Assembly: GCA_018302205.1 (NCBI GenBank)
Contig: JAGVZZ010000040.1
Span: 1 to 32,151 of the forward strand
DNA: 32,151 bases
Direction: 5' to 3'
DNA from: Candidatus Woesearchaeota archaeon
GTDB taxonomy: Archaea; Nanobdellota; Nanobdellia; SCGC-AAA011-G17; GW2011-AR17
Shown: positions 15,057-23,100 of the stretch, piece after piece
How positions within the stretch are numbered: position 1 is the stretch's first letter
Layout of the letters: the number at the start of each line of letters is the position of its first letter
Position numbers and translations under genes: made by a program
Notes under the pieces: model-generated
Database searches by the model: none
Told to the model about the DNA's origin: nothing
Seen by the model: the letters and a program-made list of their open reading frames with translations, nothing else

Positions 15057-16196
15057 TTAAGACTGCATTTCTTTTAATTTTTGTTCTAGTTTTTGATATC
15101 TTTTGGGATCGAATATATCTTGAGTTAATGAACCATGGCCAGTTGTAATACAATGTAATGTTACCCCTAATATTGTTGAAATATCCACTACGTGTATATT
15201 ACTTGGAGGATTTGTTAAAGGTATTGAGTTTGAAACAACCATTTCTAAATTTAATTCTTTAGTTAAGTTTACAGCATACAGTCTTTCCATTGCCCCATCA
15301 CTAAAAACTGGGTGGGCTGCGACTCCAATTATTTTTGGAATTCCTAATGCTTTTAATGCTCTTGCACATTTTTCCATTGTACCACAAGAATCAGCAATGT
15401 CATCATAAATTATTGCGAGTTCTGTTTCTGAAGGTTTTATTCCCTCTTCAAAATAAACTTTCATGTCTCCTATTACTCCAGCTCTTGGACGTCTTTTTCT
15501 ACATAGGCCTAAGAATAATGATTCTAAATCTTTAGCAGTTATTTCTGCACGTTCACCACCACCAAAATCTGGTGATACAACTCCGAATTTTAAATTTCCT
15601 TCTGGGTTGAATTTTCTTTGTAAGTAACTTGTTAGTGCTACTCTTGATGTCGGGGTTTCTGTATACATTCCTCTGGGAATAAATCCTTTGTATTGTTGAA
15701 AATGTGGATCTACAGTTACTAATTGTTTGTATCCTGCGGCTTGTAAAAGACTTAATGTTAATCTTGCTGAGATTGGTTCTCTTTTTTCTGCTCCGGTTTT
15801 TTTATCTGTGGTTCTTCTATCTTGTCTTTGATAAGGCATATGGGGCATAACTAAATTAATTCTATCGGCACCAGCTTCTCTACAGGCATCAGCAATTAAA
15901 CAAGCTCTCATAATTGGAACATTTGCATCATAAACTATTATTCCCTCTCTGGAAACTACAGGGCTTACAAAAACATATACATCTCTTCCTCTAACTGTCG
16001 TTTTTATTTCTGGTGTTAACTCTCCATTTCTTTGGATTGTTGTTACTAAATCAGATGGATAGAATTCTCTTAATCCTCCAGGAATTCTTAATCTTTTTAT
16101 TTTAGAATAATCTCCTAAAACTTTATGAGTATCTTTAGCTAGTTGTGTAGAAAATTCATCAGGAAGAAAAACTACCTTTTTGAATGGGTCAACCAT
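15057..16196 (-). CDS. prs: Ribose-phosphate pyrophosphokinase (PRPP synthetase)
   Basis: The enzyme makes PRPP from ribose 5-phosphate and ATP, the start of nucleotide and histidine synthesis. Recognisable parts are DVYVFVSP, the ATP-binding MPHMPYQRQDRR, the metal-binding VTVDPHFQQYKGF, VVSPDFGGGERAE, and the PRPP loop IIYDDIADSCGTM. At 379 residues it is longer than the usual 285-320; extra sequence lies near the N-terminus (RIPGGLREFYPSD), after GGGERAE (LFLGLCRKRRPR), and in the C-terminal tail. The PRPP loop reads DSCGT where most enzymes have DTGGT or similar. A TATA box (AGAATATAAA, minus strand) lies about 26 bp before the ATG. Function is confident, subclass not. Confidence 0.93.
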   Translation of the reverse strand: MVDPFKKVVFLPDEFSTQLAKDTHKVLGDYSKIKRLRIPGGLREFYPSDLVTTIQRNGELTPEIKTTVRGRDVYVFVSPVVSREGIIVYDANVPIMRACLIADACREAGADRINLVMPHMPYQRQDRRTTDKKTGAEKREPISARLTLSLLQAAGYKQLVTVDPHFQQYKGFIPRGMYTETPTSRVALTSYLQRKFNPEGNLKFGVVSPDFGGGERAEITAKDLESLFLGLCRKRRPRAGVIGDMKVYFEEGIKPSETELAIIYDDIADSCGTMEKCARALKALGIPKIIGVAAHPVFSDGAMERLYAVNLTKELNLEMVVSNSIPLTNPPSNIHVVDISTILGVTLHCITTGHGSLTQDIFDPKRYQKLEQKLKEMQS

Positions 16197-16217
16197 AATT
16201 TAATTTTTGTATTTCTG

Positions 16218-16227
16218 TTTATATTCT
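16218..16227 (-). promoter_or_regulatory. TATA box of prs
   Basis: AGAATATAAA on the minus strand is centred about 26 bp before the ATG at 16196. Confidence 0.6.
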
Positions 16228-16267
16228 TTTTGTAGTTTTAGAATTCAATTAAAAAAATAAAATAATT

Positions 16268-16543
16268 TTATAGTAAAGTTTTAATCTTTTCAATGTGTTC
16301 AGCAATTCTGTTTCCACATTCTGTTAGTTCAATTGTTTTAATTCTTCCATTTTTTTGGAATGAAACTAACTTTGACTTTTCCATTTCTTGTAATATTTTA
16401 ACCGCATGTGAGTATGTACAATCAACTTCCTTCGCAAGCACGCTTCCGTATTTGTTTCTTGTGTTTTGTCTAAGTGCGACTAAAATCATAGCAGGTTTTC
16501 TTCTGAAGAAAACTTCGAAAATTTCTTTGTCCTTTTTTGGCAT
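16268..16543 (-). CDS. Winged-helix transcriptional regulator (MarR-like)
   Basis: This 91-residue single-domain protein has a winged helix of MarR/ArsR type. Helix 1 and 2 regions are EIFEVFFRRKPAMILVALRQ, the recognition region is VLAKEVDCTYSHAVKILQEMEKSKLV, and the wing is FQKNGRIKTIELTECG. A final helix (IAEHIEKIKTLL) may dimerise. It is divergent from serS and upstream of prs on the same strand, so either could be a target. A GGGAG lies 12 nt before the ATG, and the TATA-like CGATAAAATAG is 32-42 bp away, so a short leader is likely. The ligand is unknown. Confidence 0.75.
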   Translation of the reverse strand: MPKKDKEIFEVFFRRKPAMILVALRQNTRNKYGSVLAKEVDCTYSHAVKILQEMEKSKLVSFQKNGRIKTIELTECGNRIAEHIEKIKTLL

Positions 16544-16742
16544 TTTACTTCTCTCCCATTCACTCTCTTTTTCTCTATTTTATCGATAATATAATGGTTG
16601 TATTTAAACATTGTGCTGTAGCTATTGTAAAGTGGTTTTTCGAGAGTATAATTTCGATTACAATCATTCGGTTGAAAAGGGTAAACTGTTATGCTTCGAA
16701 ATTTTGGAAATGTTTTTAAGGAAATGGGTTTTATTTAAGAGT

Positions 16743-18058
16743 ATGATTGATATCAGACTTGTTAGGGAGCATCCTGAGTTGTTCTTGAAATGTTATAAGT
16801 TTATGAAAAAACCTCAGTTGATCGATTCTTTTAATGAACTTGTTGATAAAGATAAAAAATTAAGAAGTATTAAGGGGGATTTGGATCTGCTAAGGAGTTC
16901 TAGGAATACTTTATCTGAAGAGATTAACAAGTTGAAGAAGGTTGGAAAGGATATTGCTGGTGTTATTAAGAAAGTCAAGTCATTACCAGAGGATATTAAG
17001 AAGAAAGAAGAGGAATATAGTTCTGTTGAAAACAGAATGAATGAGATTCTGTTGATATTACCAAACTTGATTCATGAAAATGTGCCTTATGGTGAATCTG
17101 AGAAGAATAATGTTCAAATTAAGAAGTCTGGGAAGTTGCCTAAGTTTGATTTCCCTGTAAAGAATCATGTTGAAATCCTTGAGAATTTGGGGTTAGTTGA
17201 TTTTGAAGCTTCATCTAAAGTAATTGGAAATGGTTTTTATTATTTGAAAGGGGATTTAGGATTATTGAATCAAGCATTGATACGGTTTGCTATTGATTAT
17301 ATGGCTGAGAAGGGGTATGAGTATATTGAACCCCCATTAATGTTGAAGAAAGAAATATTGATGGCTGCTGTGGATAAGAATGTTTTTGAGAATTCTGTTT
17401 ATCAAATTGAAAATGAGAATGCTGCGTTGATTGGGACTAGTGAGTTTGCAGTCTTAGGGATGCATGTGAATGAAGTTATTGATGTTCCAAAGAAATATTT
17501 TGCATATTCTATGTGTTTCAGACAAGAAATTGGGGCGCATGGGATTAATGAGAAGGGATTATGGAGAACGCATCAGTTCAATAAAGTTGAGCAGTTTATT
17601 TTTTGTTCAAAAGAGCAATCATGGAAGTTTTATGATGAGTTGTTGAAGAATACTGAAGGGATCTTTCAAGCTTTAGAATTGCCTTACAGAGTTATTGAAA
17701 TATGTACTGGTGATTTGGCTCTGTGGAAAGCTAGGAGTGCGGATGTTGAAGTTTGGAGGCCTACATTGAATGCTTATGGTGAAGTTGCTTCATTATCTAA
17801 TTGTACTGATTATCAAGCTAGGAACTTGAATATTCGTTATGAAGGGAAAGAAGGAAGAGAAAAGCTAGGAACTTGAATATTCGTTATGAAGGGAAAGAAG
17901 GAAGAGAAGTTGTGCATACTTTGAATAATACTGCTTTGGCCACTTCACGGGCTATGGTTGCAATCGTTGAAAATAATCAGCAAAAAGATGGGACTGTTTT
18001 AATTCCGAAAGTTTTGCAGAAGTATATGGGTGGAAAGAAAGTTTTGAAGAAAGTTTAG
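16743..18058 (+). pseudogene. serS: Seryl-tRNA synthetase, reading frame broken by a 47-bp tandem duplication
   Basis: SerRS charges tRNA-Ser with serine. The protein starts MIDIRLVREHPELFLK at the ATG at 16743, not at the GTG/TTG-type extension in the ORF track. The tRNA-binding coiled-coil arm spans about residues 25-105, and the class II core includes FRQEIGAHG, GLWRTHQFNKVEQF and TGDLALWKARSADVEVW. Near motif 3 ([17 protein letters not shown]) a perfect 47-bp block is present twice in tandem. Since 47 is not a multiple of three, the first frame ends soon after (REKLGT) and the rest lies in the ORF at 17873-18058. Removing one copy restores a 422-residue enzyme ending [20 protein letters not shown]. 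It is an essential gene, so an assembly error is as likely as a real mutation. Confidence 0.9.
17815..17908 (+). repeat. Perfect 47-bp tandem duplication inside serS
   Basis: Copy 1 (17815-17861) and copy 2 (17862-17908) are identical base for base and abut directly. Each starts aagctaggaacttgaat. The next base after copy 1 would be expected to lead into gttgtgcat, which is found only after copy 2. Confidence 0.95.
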
Positions 18059-18072
18059 CTGTTTTTAGAAAG

Positions 18073-18083
18073 GTTTATATAGG
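18073..18083 (+). promoter_or_regulatory. TATA box of the 18104 gene
   Basis: GTTTATATAGG is centred about 26 bp before the ATG at 18104 and lies just after the serS stop. Confidence 0.6.
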
Positions 18084-18103
18084 TATATTTTTCTTTTTTT
18101 GTG

Positions 18104-18346
18104 ATGGTAGATTATGAGTTATCTAGAAGAGAATTTGGTTCGGCTCCTTTGTATGATCTTGCAAGGGTTGTTTTATGGGGTGCATATAAATTCTGCGAGA
18201 ATTTGGATTTGACTAGTATAGTAGAAAGAAGAGGGTTATTAGTGGGTTCTAAGGATAATAGTTCAATTGATGTTTTGTGTTATGTTCCTGAAGAATCACC
18301 TGTCTTGGATAGAAGAGCCTTTTTATGTTTTAGATCAAAAGATTAG
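18104..18346 (+). CDS. Hypothetical 80-residue protein
   Basis: I do not recognise this small protein. The ORF track starts one codon earlier at GTG; the ATG at 18104 sits about 26 bp after a clear TATA box, so a leaderless ATG start is preferred. It opens with a polar stretch (VDYELSRREFGSAP), then a likely helix (LYDLARVVLWGAYKFCENL), then two predicted strands (GLLVGSKDNSSIDVLCYVPEE) and a short tail with Arg and Phe (RRAFLCFRSKD). It has no signal peptide or membrane segment. It shares a direction with serS and the next gene but has its own promoter. Confidence 0.6.
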   Translation: MVDYELSRREFGSAPLYDLARVVLWGAYKFCENLDLTSIVERRGLLVGSKDNSSIDVLCYVPEESPVLDRRAFLCFRSKD

Positions 18347-18407
18347 AAAGGTTAGTGTTTGGATGTTGAAGAAAGTTTTATAATCTTTGATTGTTTATTT
18401 GATTATT

Positions 18408-18995
18408 ATGGGTTTTAGATTTAATCAATTAGAATTCGAAACAAGAGCTGTTACTAAAATTAATAATATTTTGCTTGAAGCTTATGGGAATTATTTTCGT
18501 GAGAAGGGTTTTATGGTTAATATCACCTATGACAAAGTTAAATTTTTTAAAAATGGGCTCCCAGCGGAGGCAAATGAGTTACACTTTTTTTTCAATAATC
18601 TTAGATATAATTTTAGAAAAAAAGTGATCGGTGGTGGATATATAGTTAAATGTCCTGTGAAAATAAGGGTTGAATTGAGTTCTTATTCTTCCATTGATAA
18701 AAGTGGTGTTGCTCAAGTTAATCCCTTTTTTTCTAAATTATTCATTAATGTCCGTAAATCTAATTGGGGTTATGAGTGTACTTTAGGTTGGGAATGGGAT
18801 TTTCAAATTGATGTAAATATTGGTCTGACTGAAATTAATGATTTTGATTCTGAGAAAGAAATGTTTGAGGCTTTAATTTTAAAAGAATTTGCTGTAATTA
18901 TAATGAATTTGTTTATGCAAAGTGTTCGAGGATTTGAAATCTTATTTAATAAAGATAATAATTATGTTGATTGGAGATTAAATTTTTTTAAATAG
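18408..18995 (+). CDS. Hypothetical protein, unknown function
   Basis: From the ATG at 18408 the product is 195 residues; the track's TTG start adds seven. A TATA-like tttataatct lies about 28 bp before the ATG. The N-terminal half begins FRFNQLEFETRAVTKINNILLEAY, a helix, followed by alternating strands (FMVNITYDKVKFF, NELHFFFNNLRY, IVKCPVKIRVELSSY). The middle has an aromatic strand pair (NWGYECTLGWEWDFQIDVNIG). A long amphipathic helix near 150-175 (EMFEALILKEFAVIIMNLFM) closes the fold. No family or catalytic motif is evident. The alpha/beta layout suggests a soluble single domain. Neighbours are also unrecognised, so context gives little help. Confidence 0.6.
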   Translation: MGFRFNQLEFETRAVTKINNILLEAYGNYFREKGFMVNITYDKVKFFKNGLPAEANELHFFFNNLRYNFRKKVIGGGYIVKCPVKIRVELSSYSSIDKSGVAQVNPFFSKLFINVRKSNWGYECTLGWEWDFQIDVNIGLTEINDFDSEKEMFEALILKEFAVIIMNLFMQSVRGFEILFNKDNNYVDWRLNFFK

Positions 18996-19008
18996 TTTTA
19001 GTTGATGA

Positions 19009-20160
19009 TTATACTAATAATATCCCTATCCCTTCTTTATCTATACTATCGTCAGCTTTGTATAGAGGATTCGTGTTGTCTATTCTATAAATCTTTGCGT
19101 CAAAACAGCTCATATATCCATAGGAGTAATTTTGTCTGTCTAATATGAATACGCGTTTTTGGAGAAGATAAACATTAATAAAAATTAGGTGTTCTTTTTT
19201 CTGGTGATAAATGAAAATTTTATTATTTATATTTGGATATTCGGTTGGTGGAAATAAGGCTATTAAAAATAAATTAAAATGGGAGGGGTTTGCTATGAGA
19301 TAATTGAAGATTTTAAGAAGGATTTGGTCTTTTCCCCAAAGGTCTCCATAAATAATTATAATTCCGCCAAGGCCGCCAGATCTTCCATTTGGGATTTCAT
19401 CAACTTTTGGAGAAAATATTGCAAATCCTTTGTCATTTGAAATTCTCCCATAAAAAATAATTGGACAGGGAGCATAGCTTGGGGTTGATGCATAATTGGG
19501 GCTTTTTAATTGTTGGTTGATTATCTGATTTGTTATGTCATTAACTTTAGTTTCATTGGCATTTTTCCATAATCCTCCCTTTGCTCGGAGTTGGTGGGTT
19601 CTAACTAATTCTTGGTTTGAAATCCCGTCACATGCATCATTATATTTGTCATCTAAACCTATTTTATACGCATAACCAATATTCCTTTTTATTAAATCTA
19701 TAATTTTTTGTAGGGCTATTGGAATCTTTGGAGGTATTGATTCTTGTTGTGCAAGGGTTTGGATTCTGTTTTGAATCTCAGTTAGAAATTTCGTAAAAGG
19801 GATTAATGAGTTAGTTTTAATTTGTTCTGAATAGGGTAAGCTTCCCGTTTTTATCTTTTGGAATAACTTGATTATTTCTGATAATAATGAGATTGTAGTT
19901 TCAATAAGTCTTTTAAGGTCTATTACTTTTGATAAATGATTATTAGGGTTATTTTGGAGTTCAGTTATTTCTTGGTCTAGTTGGGTAATAAAATTTCTTT
20001 GTCCTTGATTTAAGTAAAAGAGAATATCCTCATAATTATTTTTAAGGGTATCTAATTCTTGAGAGTTTAGTTGAGCCTTAGGGAGTAATTCTTGGATACT
20101 GTTTAATTTTATTTCAAAACTTCTATATATAACACTCTCAATGAACGCTGAAAATGACAT
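19009..20160 (-). CDS. Hypothetical 383-residue protein with helical N-terminal half
   Basis: No family is recognised. Residues 1-180 are predicted to be almost all helix and rich in Leu, Gln and Asn (LNSQELDTLKNNYEDILFYL, FITQLDQEITELQNNP, VIDLKRLIETTISLLSEI), likely a helical bundle or coiled coil. Residues about 180-383 look alpha/beta, with CPIIFYGRISNDKGFAIFSP, a glycine-rich turn and strand GRSGGLGGIIIIYGDLW, and HLIFINVYLLQKRVFILD. No signal peptide or membrane helix is clear. A strong TATA box (RC of tttatatatatttt, 20182-20195) precedes the ATG by about 28 bp. It is convergent with the 18408 gene and bounded upstream by gene remnants. Confidence 0.62.
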   Translation of the reverse strand: MSFSAFIESVIYRSFEIKLNSIQELLPKAQLNSQELDTLKNNYEDILFYLNQGQRNFITQLDQEITELQNNPNNHLSKVIDLKRLIETTISLLSEIIKLFQKIKTGSLPYSEQIKTNSLIPFTKFLTEIQNRIQTLAQQESIPPKIPIALQKIIDLIKRNIGYAYKIGLDDKYNDACDGISNQELVRTHQLRAKGGLWKNANETKVNDITNQIINQQLKSPNYASTPSYAPCPIIFYGRISNDKGFAIFSPKVDEIPNGRSGGLGGIIIIYGDLWGKDQILLKIFNYLIANPSHFNLFLIALFPPTEYPNINNKIFIYHQKKEHLIFINVYLLQKRVFILDRQNYSYGYMSCFDAKIYRIDNTNPLYKADDSIDKEGIGILLV

Positions 20161-20181
20161 AATATTATTCTTGGGAGATGG

Positions 20182-20195
20182 TTTATATATATTTT
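20182..20195 (-). promoter_or_regulatory. TATA box of the 19009-20160 gene
   Basis: AAAATATATATAAA on the minus strand, about 28 bp before the ATG. Confidence 0.6.
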
Positions 20196-20232
20196 GTGTG
20201 TAATGAGGCCTTGAAGAAAGTTTAATCGTTTG

Positions 20233-20400
20233 TTAATTTTTTATATCTAAATGATTCTCTTGACTGATTATTGGTTTTCTTGTTTGGTGTTCAAGTTCTT
20301 TTCTAGCATTACCTGCGACTTTACCACCCCTAATTGCAATATTTTTACTTTCTTCCAATTGTTTGGGATTTTCAGTTTTTGAGATCTCTTTTGTTGCAAC
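20233..20400 (-). pseudogene. C-terminal remnant of a DinD/BRO-type protein
   Basis: A 55-codon open frame on the minus strand, too short for the ORF track, is bounded upstream by a TAA (20401-20403) and contains no ATG. Its peptide includes IAIRGGKVAGNARKELEHQT followed by RKPIISQENHLDIKN. The pattern GGxxAGxARxELExxTxxxxxSxxN is one I associate with the C-terminus of DinD and BRO-family phage-related proteins. The usual N-terminal BRO domain is absent, and unrelated sequence replaces it at about 20400. I read this as the tail of a decayed gene. A short functional ORF starting at an internal TTG is less likely. Confidence 0.55.
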
Positions 20401-20560
20401 TTATACTGGTAATGGTGATGATGCATTTACTCCTGATGTTGTAATTTCTACTGGTGGAGATAGTGGTGGTGATGCTTCCTCTAGTTCTTCTGACGTTTTA
20501 GCTCCCGAGGTTACAATAGATGATCCAGATGGAGAGCCAACGAATGATATAGCTCCTTAA
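20363..20560 (+). CDS. Doubtful acidic low-complexity ORF, possibly a gene remnant
   Basis: The 65-codon frame has only a TTG start. Its first 12 codons overlap the DinD/BRO remnant on the other strand, so those codons are probably not genuine. From about residue 14 the sequence looks protein-like, acidic and Ser/Gly-rich (YTGNGDDAFTPDVV, GGDSGGDASSSSSDVL), with the composition of a linker or surface-protein tail. No promoter or ribosome site is convincing. It may be the end of a truncated secreted protein, or chance. Confidence 0.25.
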   Translation: MGFSVFEISFVATYTGNGDDAFTPDVVISTGGDSGGDASSSSSDVLAPEVTIDDPDGEPTNDIAP

Positions 20561-20636
20561 TTATTTTTTATTTTAATATTGTATATATGATTAATTTCCC
20601 TAAATTCTTTTAAATGAAATATTGATTCTTTTTGAG

Positions 20637-23033
20637 ATGGATCCTGAAAATTTAACGCCTGCTATGAGGCAGTTTGCTGAATTGAAGAAAGAGTATGGTG
20701 ATTGTATAATTATGTTTAGGATGGGTGATTTTTATGAAATGTTTTATGAGGATGCAGAAATCGCTGCGAGAGAATTAGAGATAACATTAACCTCTAGAGG
20801 GAAAGGTGAGAAGAAAGCACCATTAGCTGGAATTCCTCATCATGCTTTAGATCCATATTTGATTAGGTTTGTAAAAAAAGGTTATAAGGTTGCGATTTGC
20901 GAGCAACTTGAGGATCCGAAGAAAGCTAAAGGGTTGGTTAAGCGGGGGATTGTTAGAATTGTTACACCCGGAACTTTGTATGAGCAAGATTCTAAATCTA
21001 ATTCTTATATTTTAAGTTTGTTTGCGTATGGGGACAAATATTATTCTGCAATTTGTGATTTGTCTACGGGAGAGTTTTTTGTTTCTGAGGGGATTGATTT
21101 TGGGATTGCTGATGAGTGTTTAATCCCTGAAAGTTTGTTTGTGAATAAAGAGTTGATTGAACAGTTGAAATCTAGAGGGTTGTTTATTTCTAAACTTGAA
21201 GATAAATATTTTTCTTTTGAGGTTTCATATAAAATTTTGATTGATCATTTTAATTTATTATCCTTAGAAGGGTTTGGATTGTATAGGGATGATATGAGAA
21301 TACGTGCTGCTGGGGCTCTGATGTATTATCTGAAAGATATGCAGATGAATTCTGTTTCGCATATAAAAAAGATTTCTTTGAGAGAGAATCATGAGTATAT
21401 GGTTTTGGATTCTGTGTCTTTGCGTAACCTAGAAATTTTTGAAAATTTAAGAGATGGGAGCTTGCGTGGAAGTTTGGTTTCAGTATTGGATAAAACTCAG
21501 ACGGCGATGGGATCAAGATTATTAAGGCGGTGGTTGAGTGAGCCCCTGTATAATGTTGAAGAGATTAATTATCGTTTAAGTAAAGTTGAATATCTGACAA
21601 AGAATTTAATGTTGAGAGAGAATCTTAAAAAAATTCTAAAAGGTATTGCGGATATTGAAAGATTGATTGCGCGTTCGAATTTGAATAAAATTAATGCTAG
21701 AGATTTACTAGCGTTGAAGAATTCATTGTTGCGTATTAAGCAAATACAACTGGATGATTTTGGGGAATTAAGTAAGTTTGAGGGGTTTGATGATTTAATT
21801 ATAATTTTAGAGAACGCGATTCGTGAAGATGCGTCTGCGATGTTGAAAGACGGGGGGATGATTAAATGGAATTTTGATCCGATGCTTAAGGATCTGCATG
21901 AGATTAGGACTAATAGTAAACATTATCTGTCGTCTTTGGAAGCTAAAGAACGGGAGAAGAGTGGGATTAGAAATCTGCGTATTGGTTATAATAAAGTATT
22001 TGGATATTATTTTGAAGTGTCCGCGGGGAATCTAAGTGCTGTGCCTGATTATTTTATCCGAAAACAAACCTTAGCGAATTGTGAGAGGTATATTACACAA
22101 GAGTTGAAAGAAGAAGAAGAGAAGATATTGACTGCACAAGAGAAGATTGGAGAATTAGAGTATGATCTATTCTTGAAAGTTTTGGATGAAGTAAAAATTT
22201 ATACTGAAAAAATTCAAGAGGTTGCATTGAAGGTTGCACAGATTGATGTATTATGTTCGTTTGCACAAGTTAGTGAAGAAAATAATTATGTTAAGCCTTT
22301 AGTTGATGATTCAAATGTATTACAAATTTTTGAAGGAAGGCATCCTGTTGTTGAGTTGAATGAAGATTTTATTCCGAATGATACTTTGTTTAATGAGTTT
22401 GAGATTATGATTATTACTGGGCCTAATTTTGCTGGAAAAAGTTGTTATATGAAACAAGTTGCGTTGATTGCTATAATGGCTCAAGTTGGATGTTTTGTTC
22501 CTGCAAAAGATGCAAGAATTGGAGTTGTGGATAGGGTGTTTACTAGAATTGGTGCATATGATGATTTGATCTCAGGGCAAAGTACGTTTATGGTAGAGAT
22601 GAATGAGACTGCAAATATTTTGAATAATGCTACTTCTCGGAGTTTGATATTATTAGATGAGATTGGGCGTGGAACTAGTACGTATGATGGGGTGTCTATT
22701 GCATGGGCGGTTGTTGAGCATATTTATAATCATGTTAAAGCGAAGACTTTGTTTGCGACACATTACCATGTATTGAATAAGTTATCTGCGACTTTTTCTA
22801 AAATCAAAAATTATAACATTGCTGTGAAAGAAACGGGTGATGAGATTATTTTTTTGCGTAAATTGTTAGAGGGTGGGACGGATAAGAGTTTTGGGGTGTA
22901 TGTAGCAAAGCTTGCTGGGTTGCCTGAATCTGTGATTAACAGGGCTAGGGAAGTGCAAAGTGAGTTAGAAGATAAAGATAAATTAGACCGAATAAATGCT
23001 AAAAAATTAGAAGAGCAGAAGAGATTGTTTTAA
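20637..23033 (+). CDS. mutS: DNA mismatch repair protein MutS
   Basis: MutS recognises mismatches and loops and signals to MutL. The ATG at 20637 gives 798 residues; the track's TTG start adds five. The mismatch-reading Phe-X-Glu is visible at F32-E34 in MGDFYEMF. Domain I includes LTSRGKGEKKAPLAGIPHHA. The ATPase has Walker A GPNFAGKS (about 594-601), the Q-loop region GQSTFMVEMNETANIL, Walker B LILLDEIGRGTSTYDG and the H-loop ATHYH. It is MutS1-like with all repair domains. A TATA-like cttttaaatg (20607-20616) lies 25 bp before the ATG. mutL follows with its own similar promoter. Most archaea lack this pair, so ancient transfer from bacteria is a reasonable inference. Confidence 0.97.
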   Translation: MDPENLTPAMRQFAELKKEYGDCIIMFRMGDFYEMFYEDAEIAARELEITLTSRGKGEKKAPLAGIPHHALDPYLIRFVKKGYKVAICEQLEDPKKAKGLVKRGIVRIVTPGTLYEQDSKSNSYILSLFAYGDKYYSAICDLSTGEFFVSEGIDFGIADECLIPESLFVNKELIEQLKSRGLFISKLEDKYFSFEVSYKILIDHFNLLSLEGFGLYRDDMRIRAAGALMYYLKDMQMNSVSHIKKISLRENHEYMVLDSVSLRNLEIFENLRDGSLRGSLVSVLDKTQTAMGSRLLRRWLSEPLYNVEEINYRLSKVEYLTKNLMLRENLKKILKGIADIERLIARSNLNKINARDLLALKNSLLRIKQIQLDDFGELSKFEGFDDLIIILENAIREDASAMLKDGGMIKWNFDPMLKDLHEIRTNSKHYLSSLEAKEREKSGIRNLRIGYNKVFGYYFEVSAGNLSAVPDYFIRKQTLANCERYITQELKEEEEKILTAQEKIGELEYDLFLKVLDEVKIYTEKIQEVALKVAQIDVLCSFAQVSEENNYVKPLVDDSNVLQIFEGRHPVVELNEDFIPNDTLFNEFEIMIITGPNFAGKSCYMKQVALIAIMAQVGCFVPAKDARIGVVDRVFTRIGAYDDLISGQSTFMVEMNETANILNNATSRSLILLDEIGRGTSTYDGVSIAWAVVEHIYNHVKAKTLFATHYHVLNKLSATFSKIKNYNIAVKETGDEIIFLRKLLEGGTDKSFGVYVAKLAGLPESVINRAREVQSELEDKDKLDRINAKKLEEQKRLF

Positions 23034-23100
23034 GTTACTATTTTAATTATTCTTTTAGAGTTGATATATTCTTTTAAAGCATATTTTGATACAGATTGGT

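Noticed and set aside
16611-16742. N-terminal extension of SerRS in the ORF track
   Set aside because: SerRS proteins begin MIDIRLVRE; the 44 extra residues (CCSYCKVVF...) are unlike the family, and a TATA-like box fits the ATG at 16743.
17815-17908. Programmed frameshift in serS
   Set aside because: There is no slippery site, and the frame change is fully explained by an exact 47-bp duplication.
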